A stretch of DNA of 41,203 bases from Listeria floridensis FSL S10-1187. Its GTDB lineage: Bacteria > Bacillota > Bacilli > Lactobacillales > Listeriaceae. The translations under genes and the position numbers were made by a program. Positions 28,649 through 39,283 of this stretch are shown here, piece after piece; positions within the stretch are counted from its first letter, which is position 1; each line of letters begins with the position of its first letter. The notes beneath the pieces are model-generated. The model saw only the letters and a list, made by a program, of their open reading frames with translations, had not been told where the DNA came from and ran no database searches. The stretch is taken from NCBI RefSeq assembly GCF_000525875.1, contig NZ_AODF01000002.1, positions 1-41,203 on the forward strand, given 5' to 3'.

Positions 28649-30274
28649 TTAATAATCAGCTTTCCAAATTGCCGCTTCAACCATTTCAGCGACATTTTGA
28701 ATTTCAGCCTGCGCTACACCGTCTTCAATGGCTGCTTGGACGACCGCTTCCGTCACAACACGCGAAACTTCCCGTACCATTTCGACCGGTGGAAGCAGTG
28801 GTGCCCCGCGTTTATCGAGTTCTTGTAGCCGTGTGATGCTTCCTGCTGCCTGTGACAGCATATTTTCTGTGACGCGGCTGGCTTTGGCAAGAACCGTTCC
28901 GAGACCAAGTCCTGGATACAGCAACGCATTATTCGCTTGACCAATTTGATAGGTGACTCCGCCATATGAAACCGGATCAGACGGGCTTCCAGTCACGACA
29001 AGTGCTTTTCCGTCCGTCCATTCGATCAAATCTGCCGCTTTTGCTTCTGCAAGGTGCGTTGGATTTGAAATCGGCATGATCGCCGGACGTTCATGAAAAC
29101 TGGCCATTTTGCGCACTGCTTCTTCCGTGAAAGCACCCGCTTGACCGCTAGTTCCGATTAAAACAGAAGGCTTCACAGCTTCGATGATTTCCGCTAGGCT
29201 AGTCAAGCCATGCAGTTCCGGCTCGGTCCGCGCAAATTTCTTTTGACCTGCCGTGAGATTTTCCATATCGGCCGTGATCAAACCGTGTCTGTCAATCAAA
29301 TAGAATTGTTCGACCGCCTCAGGTTCAGTTAGTCCTGCTCGAACTAATTCTTCCCGAATCTGCTCGGTTACCCCGACGCCAGCTGTCCCAGCTCCAAAGA
29401 TTAAATAACGCTGCTCAGTGACAGGCTTTTTCGTCACCTCAGCCACCGCATGAACCGCCGCAGCCATCATGACGCCTGTTCCTTGAATGTCATCATTAAA
29501 CGTCGTTACTTCATTCCGGTATTTTTCGAGGATCACACTAGCGTTATCACGCCCAAAATCTTCCCAGTGGAAGAGTACATTTGGAAAAATCGCTTTTGCT
29601 TTTTGAATAAACGCATCAATGAACGTAAGGTATTCCGTACCGGTTTTACGCGGTTTTTTCTTGCCGAGATAATGCGGATCGTTCAAAAGTTCGGCGCGGT
29701 TCGTCCCATTATCTATCACAATCGGGAGTACACGTTTCGGATGAATTCCGGAGGCGATTGTATAAACTGCAAGCTTTCCAACCGCAATCATGACACCTCC
29801 GATGCCCCAGTCGCCAATTCCAAGAACACCTTCTCCGTCAGTAATCACGAGCAGATCAACATGATCTAAATCAGCGCTTGCCGCTAAAAGCGATGCTTCA
29901 ATCCGTTCTGGATGATCGCTGTCGAGAAAAACCGATTCACTTGGCGCGCTGAAATCCCGCGAATAATGAATCACACTTTCAGCGATGGTTGGCGTATAGA
30001 TCACCGGAAGAAGCTCCTTAATATGGTCGCTAACAACCCGGTAAAATAAAATCCGATTCGAGTGGTAAATCGTCATCAAATATTGATTTTTTTGGTAGCT
30101 GTCCGAAAGCGAAGCCAGTTTTTGATAAACCAGTTCCGCTTGCTCAGCAAGACTGCGAATTTCAATCGGCAAAAGACCATGGAGCTGATACTTGCTTCTC
30201 TCTTCCTCCGTGAAGGCCAGCCCTTTATTGTAAAACGGATTTTGCAAGAGCTCTTTTCCAGTTAAATGCGGCAT
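28649..30274 (-). CDS. NAD-dependent malic enzyme / malolactic enzyme
   Basis: Decarboxylates L-malate to pyruvate (malic enzyme) or directly to lactate (malolactic enzyme). 541 residues from ATG 30274 (MPHLTGKELLQNPFYNKGLAF), SD GAGGGG; a 31-residue upstream extension overlaps the menE terminator and is rejected. Signatures: LLPVIYTPTIAESV, VITDGEGVLGIGDWG, FNDDIQGTGVMM, YLIFGAGTAGVGV, MPISNPT and PGLGLGTVL. Both activities share this fold and length, so I leave them open. Downstream of menE but after a strong terminator, hence likely its own unit. Confidence 0.92.
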   Translation of the reverse strand: MPHLTGKELLQNPFYNKGLAFTEEERSKYQLHGLLPIEIRSLAEQAELVYQKLASLSDSYQKNQYLMTIYHSNRILFYRVVSDHIKELLPVIYTPTIAESVIHYSRDFSAPSESVFLDSDHPERIEASLLAASADLDHVDLLVITDGEGVLGIGDWGIGGVMIAVGKLAVYTIASGIHPKRVLPIVIDNGTNRAELLNDPHYLGKKKPRKTGTEYLTFIDAFIQKAKAIFPNVLFHWEDFGRDNASVILEKYRNEVTTFNDDIQGTGVMMAAAVHAVAEVTKKPVTEQRYLIFGAGTAGVGVTEQIREELVRAGLTEPEAVEQFYLIDRHGLITADMENLTAGQKKFARTEPELHGLTSLAEIIEAVKPSVLIGTSGQAGAFTEEAVRKMASFHERPAIMPISNPTHLAEAKAADLIEWTDGKALVVTGSPSDPVSYGGVTYQIGQANNALLYPGLGLGTVLAKASRVTENMLSQAAGSITRLQELDKRGAPLLPPVEMVREVSRVVTEAVVQAAIEDGVAQAEIQNVAEMVEAAIWKADY

Positions 30275-30338
30275 CGTTTTTCCCCTCTCTATACACAATA
30301 CACTTATTTTACCGCGAATTTGGATTCTATTCCACAGT

Positions 30339-30382
30339 AAAAAGAGAAATTCAGTGCTAATCAGCACTGAATTTCTCTTTTT
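30339..30382 (-). terminator. Terminator of the men operon, overlapping the menE stop
   Basis: A perfect 20-bp stem (arm AGCACTGAATTTCTCTTTTT) has a 4-base loop that contains most of the menE stop codon. The last menE codons form the 5' arm, and the 3' arm ends in a T5 tract on the minus strand. Confidence 0.85.
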
Positions 30383-31797
30383 TCAACCTATGCCGCTGCA
30401 CTTTCCCAGAAGCCGTCCGAGGAAGTTTTTCATGGTAGATAAACGCCTTTGGAATCTTGAAGCGCGCAAGGCGCGCTTCAAGATTTTCGCGGAGCGCTTC
30501 TTCATCAAAATTGCTAGCCACAACAAGGTGCGCGACGGGTTTTTCGCCCCATTCGGCGTCTTTTTCCCCAACAACCGCCGCCTCCAAAACGCCAGCAACA
30601 CTCAGCAAGACATGCTCCACTTCGGTCGGATAAATATTTTCACCGCCCGAAATAATCAAGTCACTACGGCGCTCTGCTACATATAAAAAACCGTCCGCAT
30701 CAAGATGCCCCAAGTCCCCTGTGCGGAAAAAGCCATCCACAAAAGCAGCTTTCGTTTCTTGTTCGCGGTTTAAATAGCCGGCAAATACAGTTGGGCCTTT
30801 AATCCATATTTCACCATCTAAGTCAGTTTCCTGCTGCTTGACAATTTTTAATTCAGATGGAAATAGAATTTTACCAGAAGAGCCGATTTTTTCTGCCGCC
30901 GCTTCCGGCTGAAGCGAAACGACTTGGGAAGCTGTCTCTGTCATTCCAAATGACTGCACAAGCGGCCAGTTTTGCGCAAGGCTTTGTGCCACTATTTCCT
31001 TCGGTGCCGCGCTTCCGCCAAGCAGCATCACCCGTAAATTCGAATGAAACGGCTCGCTTTTCAGTTCCAAAAGCCGCTTAAGCATCGTCATCACAACCGA
31101 AACATGCGTCACCCTACCGCTTGCTATAAGCTTCACCATCCGCTCTGCATCAAAACGCGGTTCAAGATAAACCGGAATTCCATAAATGACGCTCCGCATC
31201 AGAATCGAAAGCCCGCTAATATGAAAAATCGGCACCGCACACAGCCAAGCATCTTTCTCCTTTGAGAAACCGAAGTTAAGCATAGATGCCGTCGCGCTGA
31301 AAAAGTGATTGCCATATGTTTGCAAGACTCCTTTCGGCTTCCCCGTCGTCCCAGAAGTATACATGACCGAGGCAATATCTGTCAGTTCGATTTCTATTTT
31401 TTTTAGAAACTGCGCCGGATAAAGCTTCAAGTTCCTCAAAACTCGTTGCGGGCACAACTAATCGCGAAACAGCCGTCGTAAAATCCGAATGATACATCAA
31501 GAATTTTGCTCCGCTGTCTTCAAGCTGAAACTGCATTTCGAGCGGCGAAAGCCGCGGGTTTAAGAAAACGGTCGATGCCCCGATCAGTTCCAAGGCATGA
31601 ATCGCAACATAAGTTTCCACGTCATTTCGACCAAGTAGAGCAATAAAGTCGCCCTTTCCCCCACCAAGTTCTGTCAGTCGCTCCGCACATTTTTCGGCCA
31701 TCAAATAAACATCCTGAAACGTATAACTTTTTTCTCCAAAATAAAGCGCAGTTTTCTCTCCCGAAAGCTGCGCTCGCATTTTAAGCCAATTTTCCAT
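30357..31797 (-). CDS. menE: o-Succinylbenzoate-CoA ligase (frameshifted)
   Basis: Activates o-succinylbenzoate with CoA and ATP in menaquinone synthesis. Start ATG 31797 (MENWLKMRAQL) fits relatives; GTG 31806 overlapping the menB stop (GTGA) is an alternative. Adenylate-forming motif MYTSGTTGKPKGVLQTYGNH, then QSFGMTETASQV, FFRTGDLGHLD and the C-terminal LPRTASGKVQRHRL. The frame breaks at an eight-base run (T8 on the plus strand, 31397-31404). With seven it reads VSKKIEIELTDIASVMY, about 480 residues total. Last gene of the men operon. Confidence 0.95.
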
Positions 31798-31802
31798 TTC
31801 GA

Positions 31803-32618
31803 TCACGGAAACTTCGGAAATTGATCGAAGTCAGGATCGCGTTTTTCCTTAAAGGCATCGCGCCCTTCCTTCGCTTCATCCGTTGTATAGTATAAAAGTG
31901 TTGCGTCTCCTGCCAGCTGCTGTATCCCAGCCAGACCGTCCGTATCCGCATTGAAGGCTGCTTTGATAAACCGAAGTGCTGTCGGGCTCTTCTTAAGCAT
32001 TTCCTTCGCCCAAGAAACCGTTTCATTTTCCAGTTCAGCAAGCGGAACAACCGTGTTGATCCAGCCCATTTCAAGCGCTTCATCCGCTGTATACTGGCGG
32101 CACATGAACCAAACTTCTTTTGCTTTTTTATGTCCAATTACGCGCGCTAAGTAGCCCGAGCCGTAACCTGCATCAAAACTGCCGACATTTGGTCCCGTTT
32201 GACCAAACTTCGCATTATCTGCAGCAATCGTAATATCGCATACAAGCTGAAGTACATTCCCGCCGCCGATTGACCATCCAGCAACCATCGCAATAACCGG
32301 TTTCGGAATGACACGAATCAAGCGTTGTAAATCAAGCACATTTAAACGCGGAATTTGATCGTCACCGACATAACCACCGTGACCGCGTACTTTTTGGTCG
32401 CCCCCTGAACAAAAGGCTTTGTCTCCTTCACCCGTCAAAATGATTACGCCGATTTTTGCATCATCACGTGCCAGATTAAACGCATCAATCATTTCCATCA
32501 CCGTTTTTGGTGTAAACGCATTATGAACATGCGGACGATTAATCGTTACCTTCGCAATTCCTTCATGTGATTCATATTTAATCTCTTCATACTCTTTTTC
32601 CGTTACCCAATTCACCAT
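31803..32618 (-). CDS. menB: 1,4-Dihydroxy-2-naphthoyl-CoA synthase
   Basis: Crotonase-family enzyme that cyclises o-succinylbenzoyl-CoA. 271 residues from ATG 32618, SD AGGAGG. Conserved features: [43 protein letters not shown] with the oxyanion-hole Gly residues, and [19 protein letters not shown] with the MenB-specific Asp. The C-terminus [11 protein letters not shown] is the standard MenB tail. Intact. Overlaps the alternative menE start and follows menH by 14 bp. Confidence 0.97.
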   Translation of the reverse strand: MVNWVTEKEYEEIKYESHEGIAKVTINRPHVHNAFTPKTVMEMIDAFNLARDDAKIGVIILTGEGDKAFCSGGDQKVRGHGGYVGDDQIPRLNVLDLQRLIRVIPKPVIAMVAGWSIGGGNVLQLVCDITIAADNAKFGQTGPNVGSFDAGYGSGYLARVIGHKKAKEVWFMCRQYTADEALEMGWINTVVPLAELENETVSWAKEMLKKSPTALRFIKAAFNADTDGLAGIQQLAGDATLLYYTTDEAKEGRDAFKEKRDPDFDQFPKFP

Positions 32619-32632
32619 AAATCAAAATCCTC

Positions 32633-33427
32633 CTAAAAATGCTTATTTTGAAAGCGACGAATCGCCTTAGCAAGTTCTTCTGGTTTTTCAAGCTGAATCG
32701 CATGCCCCGCGCCTTGAATTTCAACATGTTCCGCAAGCGGAAGCCGCTCTTTCATCCTAGCCGCAAGCCGTTTAAATTTCAAGTCCTGTTCACCGGTAAG
32801 TAACAAAACCGGGCACTTCACTTTCGTAAGATCCGCCCACCCAGAAGGAAGTTCGCCTGTACCGACACCGAGAAGACTAAGCGCCAGCCCTTCCGGATTT
32901 TGGCTGAGCCTTTCTGTTTCAACCGCCGTTTGTTTTAAAAGCGGAAGTTTGCGCTGCGACTCGAACAGCGAAAGCGCCGCCCATTTTTCCGTAAAAAATG
33001 AAATCCCCTGTTCGCGCAACATCTGAACCCACGCCGCATCCTTTTCACGCCGCGCTTCGCGCTCACGCTCTGTTTCAAGCCCCGGCGAGCTGCTGATAAG
33101 AACAAGTCCCGAAAACGCATCTGGATGATCAATGACCATTCGAAGTGCAATCCGGCCGCCCATCGAGTATCCGATAAGGAGCGGCTTCTCCCCAGCCGTT
33201 TCCCGTGCCGCGATTTCAAGCAAACTTTCCTCCGTCGCCAAAAGCGAATAATCATCCGGATTAAGCGATAGCGACCGCCCGTGTCCCGGAAGATCGGGAA
33301 GCAAATACCGACCGCTCTCGAAGTATCCAAGCAGTTCAGCAAATGTCAAATGCGTTCCTGTAAAGCCATGAAGCAGCATAACGGCCGGATGTTGCGATTT
33401 CTGCACTGTTTCGTAAAATAAATCCAT
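32633..33427 (-). CDS. menH: 2-Succinyl-6-hydroxy-2,4-cyclohexadiene-1-carboxylate synthase
   Basis: Alpha/beta hydrolase-fold lyase that removes pyruvate from SEPHCHC in menaquinone synthesis. 264 residues from ATG 33427, which overlaps the menD stop by one base (TGATG). Oxyanion region LLHGFTGTHLTF, nucleophile Ser in IGYSMGGRIALR, Asp in TGEQDLKFK and His in GAGHAIQLEKP form the triad. Place in the operon between menD and menB confirms the role over a generic hydrolase. Confidence 0.94.
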   Translation of the reverse strand: MDLFYETVQKSQHPAVMLLHGFTGTHLTFAELLGYFESGRYLLPDLPGHGRSLSLNPDDYSLLATEESLLEIAARETAGEKPLLIGYSMGGRIALRMVIDHPDAFSGLVLISSSPGLETEREREARREKDAAWVQMLREQGISFFTEKWAALSLFESQRKLPLLKQTAVETERLSQNPEGLALSLLGVGTGELPSGWADLTKVKCPVLLLTGEQDLKFKRLAARMKERLPLAEHVEIQGAGHAIQLEKPEELAKAIRRFQNKHF

Positions 33428-35167
33428 CAAATACCTTCGCGCTCAATGCGCTCGGTAATCTTCGCCCAAAGCGCATCATGACTAGCTTTATTTTCATGGC
33501 GGTTTGTATGCACCTCGATAATATCCAATCCCTTATGATAAGACGCTTTATCAAGCGCATCGCGAAACGCTTCAATCGCGTAAACCTCTTCATAATTTGC
33601 ATCATAAAGCGCTGCTGCATAGCGGAAATCAAGATCCGTTGCTGTGCCAAACAGCGATTCAAAATACTTTGGCGTGCGGCTTTGCGGCAAGAACGAAAAG
33701 ATTCCCCCGCCATTATTGTTCACCACAATAATCGTCAAGTTGAGCTGATATTTTTTCGCCATCAAAAGCCCGTTCATATCATGATAAAACGACAAGTCGC
33801 CGATCAAAAGATACATCGGCTGAACAACCGTACTGGCACCAAGCGCAGCTGAGACAACACCGTCAATGCCATTTGCCCCTCGGTTTGCAAACATCTTGAT
33901 TTTTTTTATTCGTTTGCATAAAGTACGTATCGACATCACGAATCGGCATGCTGTTCCCGATGAAAAGTCCCGCTTGTTCTGGAAGCTGTTCTCGCAGCTC
34001 ATAGACAATCTGACCTTCTTCAAAAACCGTAAGCCCATCCATATGTGCCGCAAGCGCTTCACGCGCAACCTTATTGATCGTTTGCCATTTCGATAGCCAA
34101 CCAGATGCAGGTTCAACCTCAGCATCTTTCAGTGCATCCAGCAAAAAGCGCTCATCACAGTGAATCATATCCGTCACACCTTTTACCGGATCGCGCCAAG
34201 CTGCACCGGGATCAACCACAAAAGTACGTACATCCTCGAGTGCTTCAAGCCAAATCCGAAGCGGTTTTGAAACCGGCATCGCGCCAAAACGAATGACAAC
34301 TTCCGGTTGAAGCTCATGACCCAGTTTCTCACTTTTCAAGAATCCATCATAACCATCAATGACAACATCATCCGTTTCACCATATGAACGAAGCCCCGAA
34401 AGCGGATCAGCCAAAATTGGCCAGCCAAATTTATGTGCCGTTTGAATAAACTTGGTTTCAATATCTTTTTTATCTAAAGGACCGACAATAATAATCCCTT
34501 TTTTACCGCTACATGCTGCAATCATTTTCTCAAGCGCTGCTGCCTCGAGCACCTCATGTGTATAATAAATATGCACATGATGACGCTTTTTATCAGTTGC
34601 AGCAAAAGGCGATGGCTCTAAAATCGGCGTTAGTGGTTCACGGAATGGAAAATTAAGATGTACCGGTCCACGCGGAGTCTTAAGCGCAAGATCGACCGAA
34701 CGACTGCCGTGCCACTTCGCATAACGAATCATTTCCTCCGTATCTTCTGGAAGCGCCATATCCGTAAAACTTTTCACATGCGAACCATAAAGTTCAATTT
34801 GATCCATTGCTTGCGGTGCCCCAACATTACGAAGTTCATGCGGGCGATCCGCTGTAAGAACAATTAATGGAATTTGAGACAAATTCGCTTCCGCTACAGC
34901 TGGAAAATAGTTTGCCGCTGCCGTGCCGCTTGTTGAAAGCAAAACCACCGGTCGCTTAGAAGCCTTTGCCATTCCAAGTGCGAAAAATCCAGCCGAACGC
35001 TCATCAATGTCCACGTGAATTTTAAGCGTCGGATGCTCCGCTAAAAGCAGTGCAAGCGGTGTCGAGCGTGATCCTGGGCTAATCACTGCATCCTTGACCC
35101 CTGCTTGAACTAGCTCTTCAATAAAAGCGCTCAAGTAGGATGTCATCGCTTCCTGATGTTTCGTCAT
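33427..35167 (-). CDS. menD: SEPHCHC synthase MenD (frameshifted)
   Basis: Thiamine-diphosphate enzyme joining isochorismate and 2-oxoglutarate. ATG 35167 overlaps the menF stop (ATGA), SD GGAGG. N-terminal ThDP region: VISPGSRSTPLALLLAEHP, HVDIDERSAGFFALGMAK, STSGTAAANYFPAVAEA. C-terminal ThDP-binding segment: NRGANGIDGVVSAALG, IGDLSFYHDMNGL and VVNNNGGGIFSFLPQ. The frame breaks at an eight-base run (T8 at about 33900-33907 on the plus strand). With seven it reads TNKKIKMFANRGANG, giving about 579 residues, the normal length. Confidence 0.95.
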
Positions 35168-36556
35168 AATTTCGTTCCTCCTAATACCCTAAGCATTGGT
35201 TGAAATTTGATTTTCGTTTCCTGAAGCTCTTCATCTGGAACAGAGTCCGATACAATCCCACAGCCGGCAAATAATACACCGAGCGAATCAATCACAAGTC
35301 CCGAACGAATCGCAACCGCAAACTCTCCTTCAAAGTCCGGATCAACAAAGCCAATTGGAGCCCCGTATAACCCGCGATCTTCCGTTTCCTTCATTCGAAT
35401 AATCGCCTTCGCTGTTTGCTGAGGCAGTCCGCCAAGCGCCGGTGTCGGATGAAGAGCCTTCACAATTTCCGTAATCGTCGTATCCGGATGTTTTTTTCCA
35501 CTGACATTCATATAAAGATGCTGAATATCACGATTTTTAAGCAGAACCGGTTCACTCGAAAGCGAAAGATTTTCGGTAAAACTACGCAAAGTATTTTCGA
35601 TCATATCGACCACATACCGATGTTCGCGCAAATTTTTTGCGTCATTTAAAAGTGCATTCCCAATTTGCTCATCCTCAAGCTCCGTTTCGCCGCGTTTTGC
35701 CGAGCCGGCCACACACGAAGAAAAAAACTTCGCCGTCAGAGACAGAAACAAGCCGCTCAGGAGTTGCCCCGAAAAACAAACTTGATCCCTTTTCAAACAT
35801 AAAGAAATAACTATTTTTCTGCGTATCAATCATCTGTTGTAAAACCGCACCACTATCCACTTGATGATTAAAACGTAGCCCCATTCGCCGTGACAAAACG
35901 ACCTTGTGCAAGTCTTCCGACGTCTTAAGCAACTCAATAATCTCAGCAGCATTCGCGAGAAACTCATCAGGCGCAAGTTCCTTCGCAGTTACGAGCGAAT
36001 CAACCGTCAAGCTTGGTAGTTCCGCTTCCGTAATCTTTTCCCACTGCGCTTGAACAGCTTCAAATTTGTTTGTCTCATCGTCCGGATAAATGACTACATT
36101 GACCGTTAAAAATACACGATCAGCTTTTTTAGTTACCATAAAGAGCGGCAAGTAAAATAAGCCGTCTTTAAAGTCCTGCCATTCTTTTCCTGTTTCGCGT
36201 TCCGGGTCAAACGAAAATCCGCCGAAAAAAAGCGGTCCCGTCTGCTTTTCCGTTGCATTTGTCACCGTACGAAGTTTAACAGAACGAATTTTATTCTCAA
36301 GACCGGCATAAGCATCCTTAGATTTATCTTGCGAAAGAAACTGATTGGTTACGCCAAATCCAGCTAATGTAAGCGTCATTTCCGGATTTTGCCAAAAAAA
36401 GCGTTCTCCTGAAAATGCATCTTTTGCTTTTTGATATAAGACAAGCGGTGAAAAATCAGGCGGACATTCGTGAACGAAACTGAGAAGTGCCGGTTCATCC
36501 TTTGTCGCATGACGTTTTGCTTGTTCAAACAAAGCAAGAGGCAATGTGATTCCCAT
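35164..36556 (-). CDS. menF: Isochorismate synthase (frameshifted)
   Basis: Converts chorismate to isochorismate, the entry step of menaquinone synthesis. 463 residues after repair; ATG 36556, SD GGAG. The chorismate-binding fold shows HKVVLSRRMGLRF, LFFGATPERLVSV, GSAKRGETELEDEQ, ALHPTPALGGLPQQTA, GLYGAPIGFVD and FAGCGIVSDSVPDEEL. The frame breaks at a seven-base run (A7 on the plus strand, 35721-35727). With six it reads DGEVFSSCVAGSAKRGE as in relatives. First gene of menF-D-H-B-E; divergent from menA. Confidence 0.94.
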
Positions 36557-36586
36557 AACTCATCTCTCCTTTACTACACTCTTTCT

Positions 36587-36592
36587 ATTATA
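36587..36592 (-). promoter_or_regulatory. -10 element of the menF operon
   Basis: Minus strand TGCTATAAT is an extended -10 about 31 bases before the menF start; no clear -35 at 17 bp. Confidence 0.6.
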
Positions 36593-36639
36593 GCAAAAAG
36601 AGCCGCTTCCTGCTTATTTTTCGCATTGTTTCTTTATCA

Positions 36640-36668
36640 TTGACGAAACTCTTTTCTTTCCCTAAAAT
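36640..36668 (+). promoter_or_regulatory. Sigma-A promoter of menA
   Basis: TTGACG (36640-36645), 17-bp spacer, TAAAAT (36663-36668), 35 bases before the menA start. The divergent menF promoter lies about 50 bp away. Confidence 0.75.
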
Positions 36669-36703
36669 GAAGAAAGACAGTTTTAAAAAAAGGAGCGAAA
36701 AAA

Positions 36704-37642
36704 ATGGCAACTTATGAAAAACAAGTTCTTGAACGGGAATCCGGTTTTAAAAAATGGTGGCGGCTACTTCGTCCGCACACCCTCGTTGCCTCTTTTGTTC
36801 CGGTATTTCTTGGCACATCGGTTGCAATGAGCTATACAAACTTTCACTTCACGCGATTTTTTGTCATGCTGATTGCCTGTTTTTTTATCCAAACATCAGC
36901 TAATTTGTTCAACGAATACTTTGACTATAAAAAAGGCCATGACGACGAGCATTCAGTCGGCAATGGCGGCGCAATTGTACGTAACGGCATGAAACCAGGC
37001 TTCATTCTCTTTCTCGCTATCGTACTTTACGCTTTATCTATCCTTGGCGGCGTTTATCTTTCAATCGAGCTGAACTGGTATGTCGGCTTACTTGGCGCAA
37101 TCTGTATGCTCGTCGGCTTCCTATATACGGGCGGCCCCTATCCAATCGCATATACACCGCTTGGCGAGATCATGGCCGGATTTTTCATGGGGGGAATCAT
37201 CACTTTCATTTCCTTCTACATCCAAGCTGAGTTCATCAGCCAAGAAATCATCTACATTGCAATCCCCGTCATGATATTAGTTGGTAACCTGTTGCTCGCA
37301 AACAGCTTGCGTGATCTTGTTCCAGATAAGAAAAGCGGGCGCTTGACACTTGCGATCTTACTTGGCAGAAAAGCCGGCACAGCACTATTCGCTTTAGCCT
37401 TCCTATTCGCTTACATCTTTGAACTTTCACTGATCTTCTGGATGGGTGCACCTTACTGGACACTTTTAATCCTCCTAAGCGCGCCGGAAGCAATCCGTGC
37501 TGTACGAGGCTACATCGGCAAAACCGAACCATTTACAATGATGCCGGGAATGAAAGCCACATCAAAGGCTATCACCTATTTCGGCTTACTCCTTGCAATT
37601 GCCTATCTGCTGAGCTTACTGCAAAAAAATCTTTTCATGTAA
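36704..37642 (+). CDS. menA: 1,4-Dihydroxy-2-naphthoate polyprenyltransferase
   Basis: UbiA-family membrane prenyltransferase that attaches the polyprenyl chain to DHNA, giving demethylmenaquinone. 312 residues from ATG 36704, SD GGAGCG. The first Asp-rich site is NLFNEYFDYKKGHDDEHSVG (about 66-85) and the second is LLANSLRDLVPDKKSGRLTL. Eight to nine membrane helices. Divergent from the menF operon, as in Listeria. Intact. Confidence 0.96.
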   Translation: MATYEKQVLERESGFKKWWRLLRPHTLVASFVPVFLGTSVAMSYTNFHFTRFFVMLIACFFIQTSANLFNEYFDYKKGHDDEHSVGNGGAIVRNGMKPGFILFLAIVLYALSILGGVYLSIELNWYVGLLGAICMLVGFLYTGGPYPIAYTPLGEIMAGFFMGGIITFISFYIQAEFISQEIIYIAIPVMILVGNLLLANSLRDLVPDKKSGRLTLAILLGRKAGTALFALAFLFAYIFELSLIFWMGAPYWTLLILLSAPEAIRAVRGYIGKTEPFTMMPGMKATSKAITYFGLLLAIAYLLSLLQKNLFM

Positions 37643-37643
37643 T

Positions 37644-37691
37644 AAAAAACACTCGCGTTCCAAGATTTCGTCTTGAACGCAAGTGTTTTTT
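37644..37691. terminator. Bidirectional terminator between menA and the MFS gene
   Basis: A long imperfect stem of about 21 bp (AAAAAACACTCGCGTTC... / ...GAACGCAAGTGTTTTTT). The last codon of the convergent MFS gene overlaps its outer arm. Confidence 0.88.
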
Positions 37692-38846
37692 ATATCGTTT
37701 TATTCCGGTGAAAAAACAGACCGAGTGCCCCTGCTGCTAATAAAAACGATATCGCATAGTAGAAACTTGTTGCCCCAAAATGACCAATAAGCGCTCCTGT
37801 GACAGTTGGGCCAAGAATACTTCCCATACTGAAGCACATCCCGACTAAAATATTTCCTGCCGGTAAAAGTGCAGTCGGTGTCAAGTCGGTCATATAAGAA
37901 AGCCCTAACGAATAAAGCGATCCGAGTAAAATTCCTAGCACAAAAAAGAAGCCGATAAAAAGCCAGTGCAAAGAAACAAAAGCAAGCATCAAAAAGACTG
38001 CACTTCCAGCCAGAATAAGTGCGGGCAGTACCTTACCTCGTCCAGTTCTATCACTAAAAATCCCAATTGGTACTTGAAACAAAATTGTTCCTACTGAAAA
38101 AGCAGAAATAATCGTTGTAATCATAAATGTCGACATCCCGCCGCGCAACCCGACAATTGGAAAAGTCGCATTCAATCCTGTCTCAAGAACCCCGTACAAA
38201 AAAGGCGGAATCATCGCAACCCAAGCAATTCGCATCACATCCGAAAAACGCTTTATACTCGCAAAAAACGACAACTTTCGAACCTCATCCCCATCCGCAA
38301 TAAACGCATTTCGAATCGACCAAACGAGCATCCAAGCAACCAGCACCATCACACCAGAAACAAAAAAAGGCACCGCTGTCCCGATATGTGTCAAATTAAC
38401 TAGCTGCGGCCCAACAGCGAATCCAAGCGAAAAGAATAAACCATAAATCGCCATATTCCTTCCCCGTTTTTCTGGCGCCGTCATCGCCCCAATCCATGTC
38501 TGCGACGAAAAATGTAGCATATGATCCCCAACACCTATCACTAGCCGCAACACAAACCAAAATGTCAAACTAAACCACGCCGGAAACAGCATCAAGGCAG
38601 CTGCAACTAAGAAACCTCCAAGAAGAATGATCGGCTTAAACCCATACTTATGCAGCGGAGCTCAATAAAGGGAGAAACCAGTAGCACTCCGAGATAAATC
38701 CCCGTGGCATGGAACCCATTAATTCCTGAGCTAATCCCCTTTTCCTCAAAAATTATCGAAATAAGCGGCAACAGCAGCCCTTGTGACAATCCCGAAATCG
38801 CAACAACAATAGTAAGTATCCAAAACTCTTTTTTTCCAGCTCGCAC
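37690..38846 (-). CDS. MFS transporter (frameshifted)
   Basis: Major facilitator superfamily permease with about 12 helices; substrate unknown, possibly drug/metabolite efflux. Start GTG 38846 (MRAGKKEFWILTIVVAISGL), SD GGGAG. Features include GLLLPLISIIFEEKG in the first helices, RLVIGVGDHMLH, APEKRGRNMAIYGLFFSLG and FQVPIGIFSDRTGRGK, an MFS A-like loop. The frame breaks at about 38656-38662 between SPFIE and LHKYGFKPIILLGG. One base seems missing in a non-homopolymer context (CTCCG), unlike most other breaks here. Repaired length about 385 residues. Confidence 0.85.
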
Positions 38847-38884
38847 TTCACTTCTCCCTTTCCAACTTCTTCAGAAATAAAAAA

Positions 38885-38909
38885 AACAATGCTTTTAGCA
38901 AGCATTGTT
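38885..38909 (-). terminator. Terminator of the rRNA-tRNA operon
   Basis: Stem AACAATGCTT / AAGCATTGTT (10 bp, 5-base loop) is followed on the minus strand by a T8 tract, just after the last tRNA gene. Confidence 0.92.
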
Positions 38910-38917
38910 CTCAAAGA

Positions 38918-38989
38918 TGACCCGTACGGGATTCGAACCCGTGTTACCGCCGTGAAAGGGCGGTGTCTTAACCGCTTGACCAACGGGCC
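38918..38989 (-). tRNA. tRNA-Glu (TTC)
   Basis: Anticodon loop CTTTCAC in stem CCGCC/GGCGG; acceptor GGCCCGT/ACGGGTC. No encoded CCA. Last gene of the cluster. Confidence 0.97.
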
Positions 38990-38993
38990 TTAC

Positions 38994-39084
38994 TGGCGGA
39001 GAAGGAGGGATTTGAACCCTCGCGCCGCGTTAACGACCTACACCCTTAGCAGGGGCGCCTCTTCAGCCACTTGAGTACTTCTCC
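38994..39084 (-). tRNA. tRNA-Ser (GCT)
   Basis: Long variable arm; anticodon loop CTGCTAA; discriminator G; CCA encoded. Confidence 0.97.
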
Positions 39085-39122
39085 AGATCATTATTTAATA
39101 ATACTTCTTTTTTAAGAAGAAA

Positions 39123-39195
39123 CTCCACAGGCAGGACTCGAACCTGCGACCGATCGGTTAACAGCCGATTGCTCTACCAACTGAGCTACTGTGGA
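39123..39195 (-). tRNA. tRNA-Asn (GTT)
   Basis: Anticodon loop CTGTTAA; acceptor TCCACAG/CTGTGGA; no encoded CCA. Confidence 0.97.
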
Positions 39196-39201
39196 ATAAA
39201 G

Positions 39202-39275
<74 letters not shown>

Positions 39276-39283
39276 ATAAAAAA

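Noticed and set aside
38889..39074. Plus-strand open frames across the tRNA cluster (also 39548-40407)
   Set aside because: They are antisense to tRNA genes; peptides such as GFEPA repeats are the known artefact of translating reverse-complemented T-arms.
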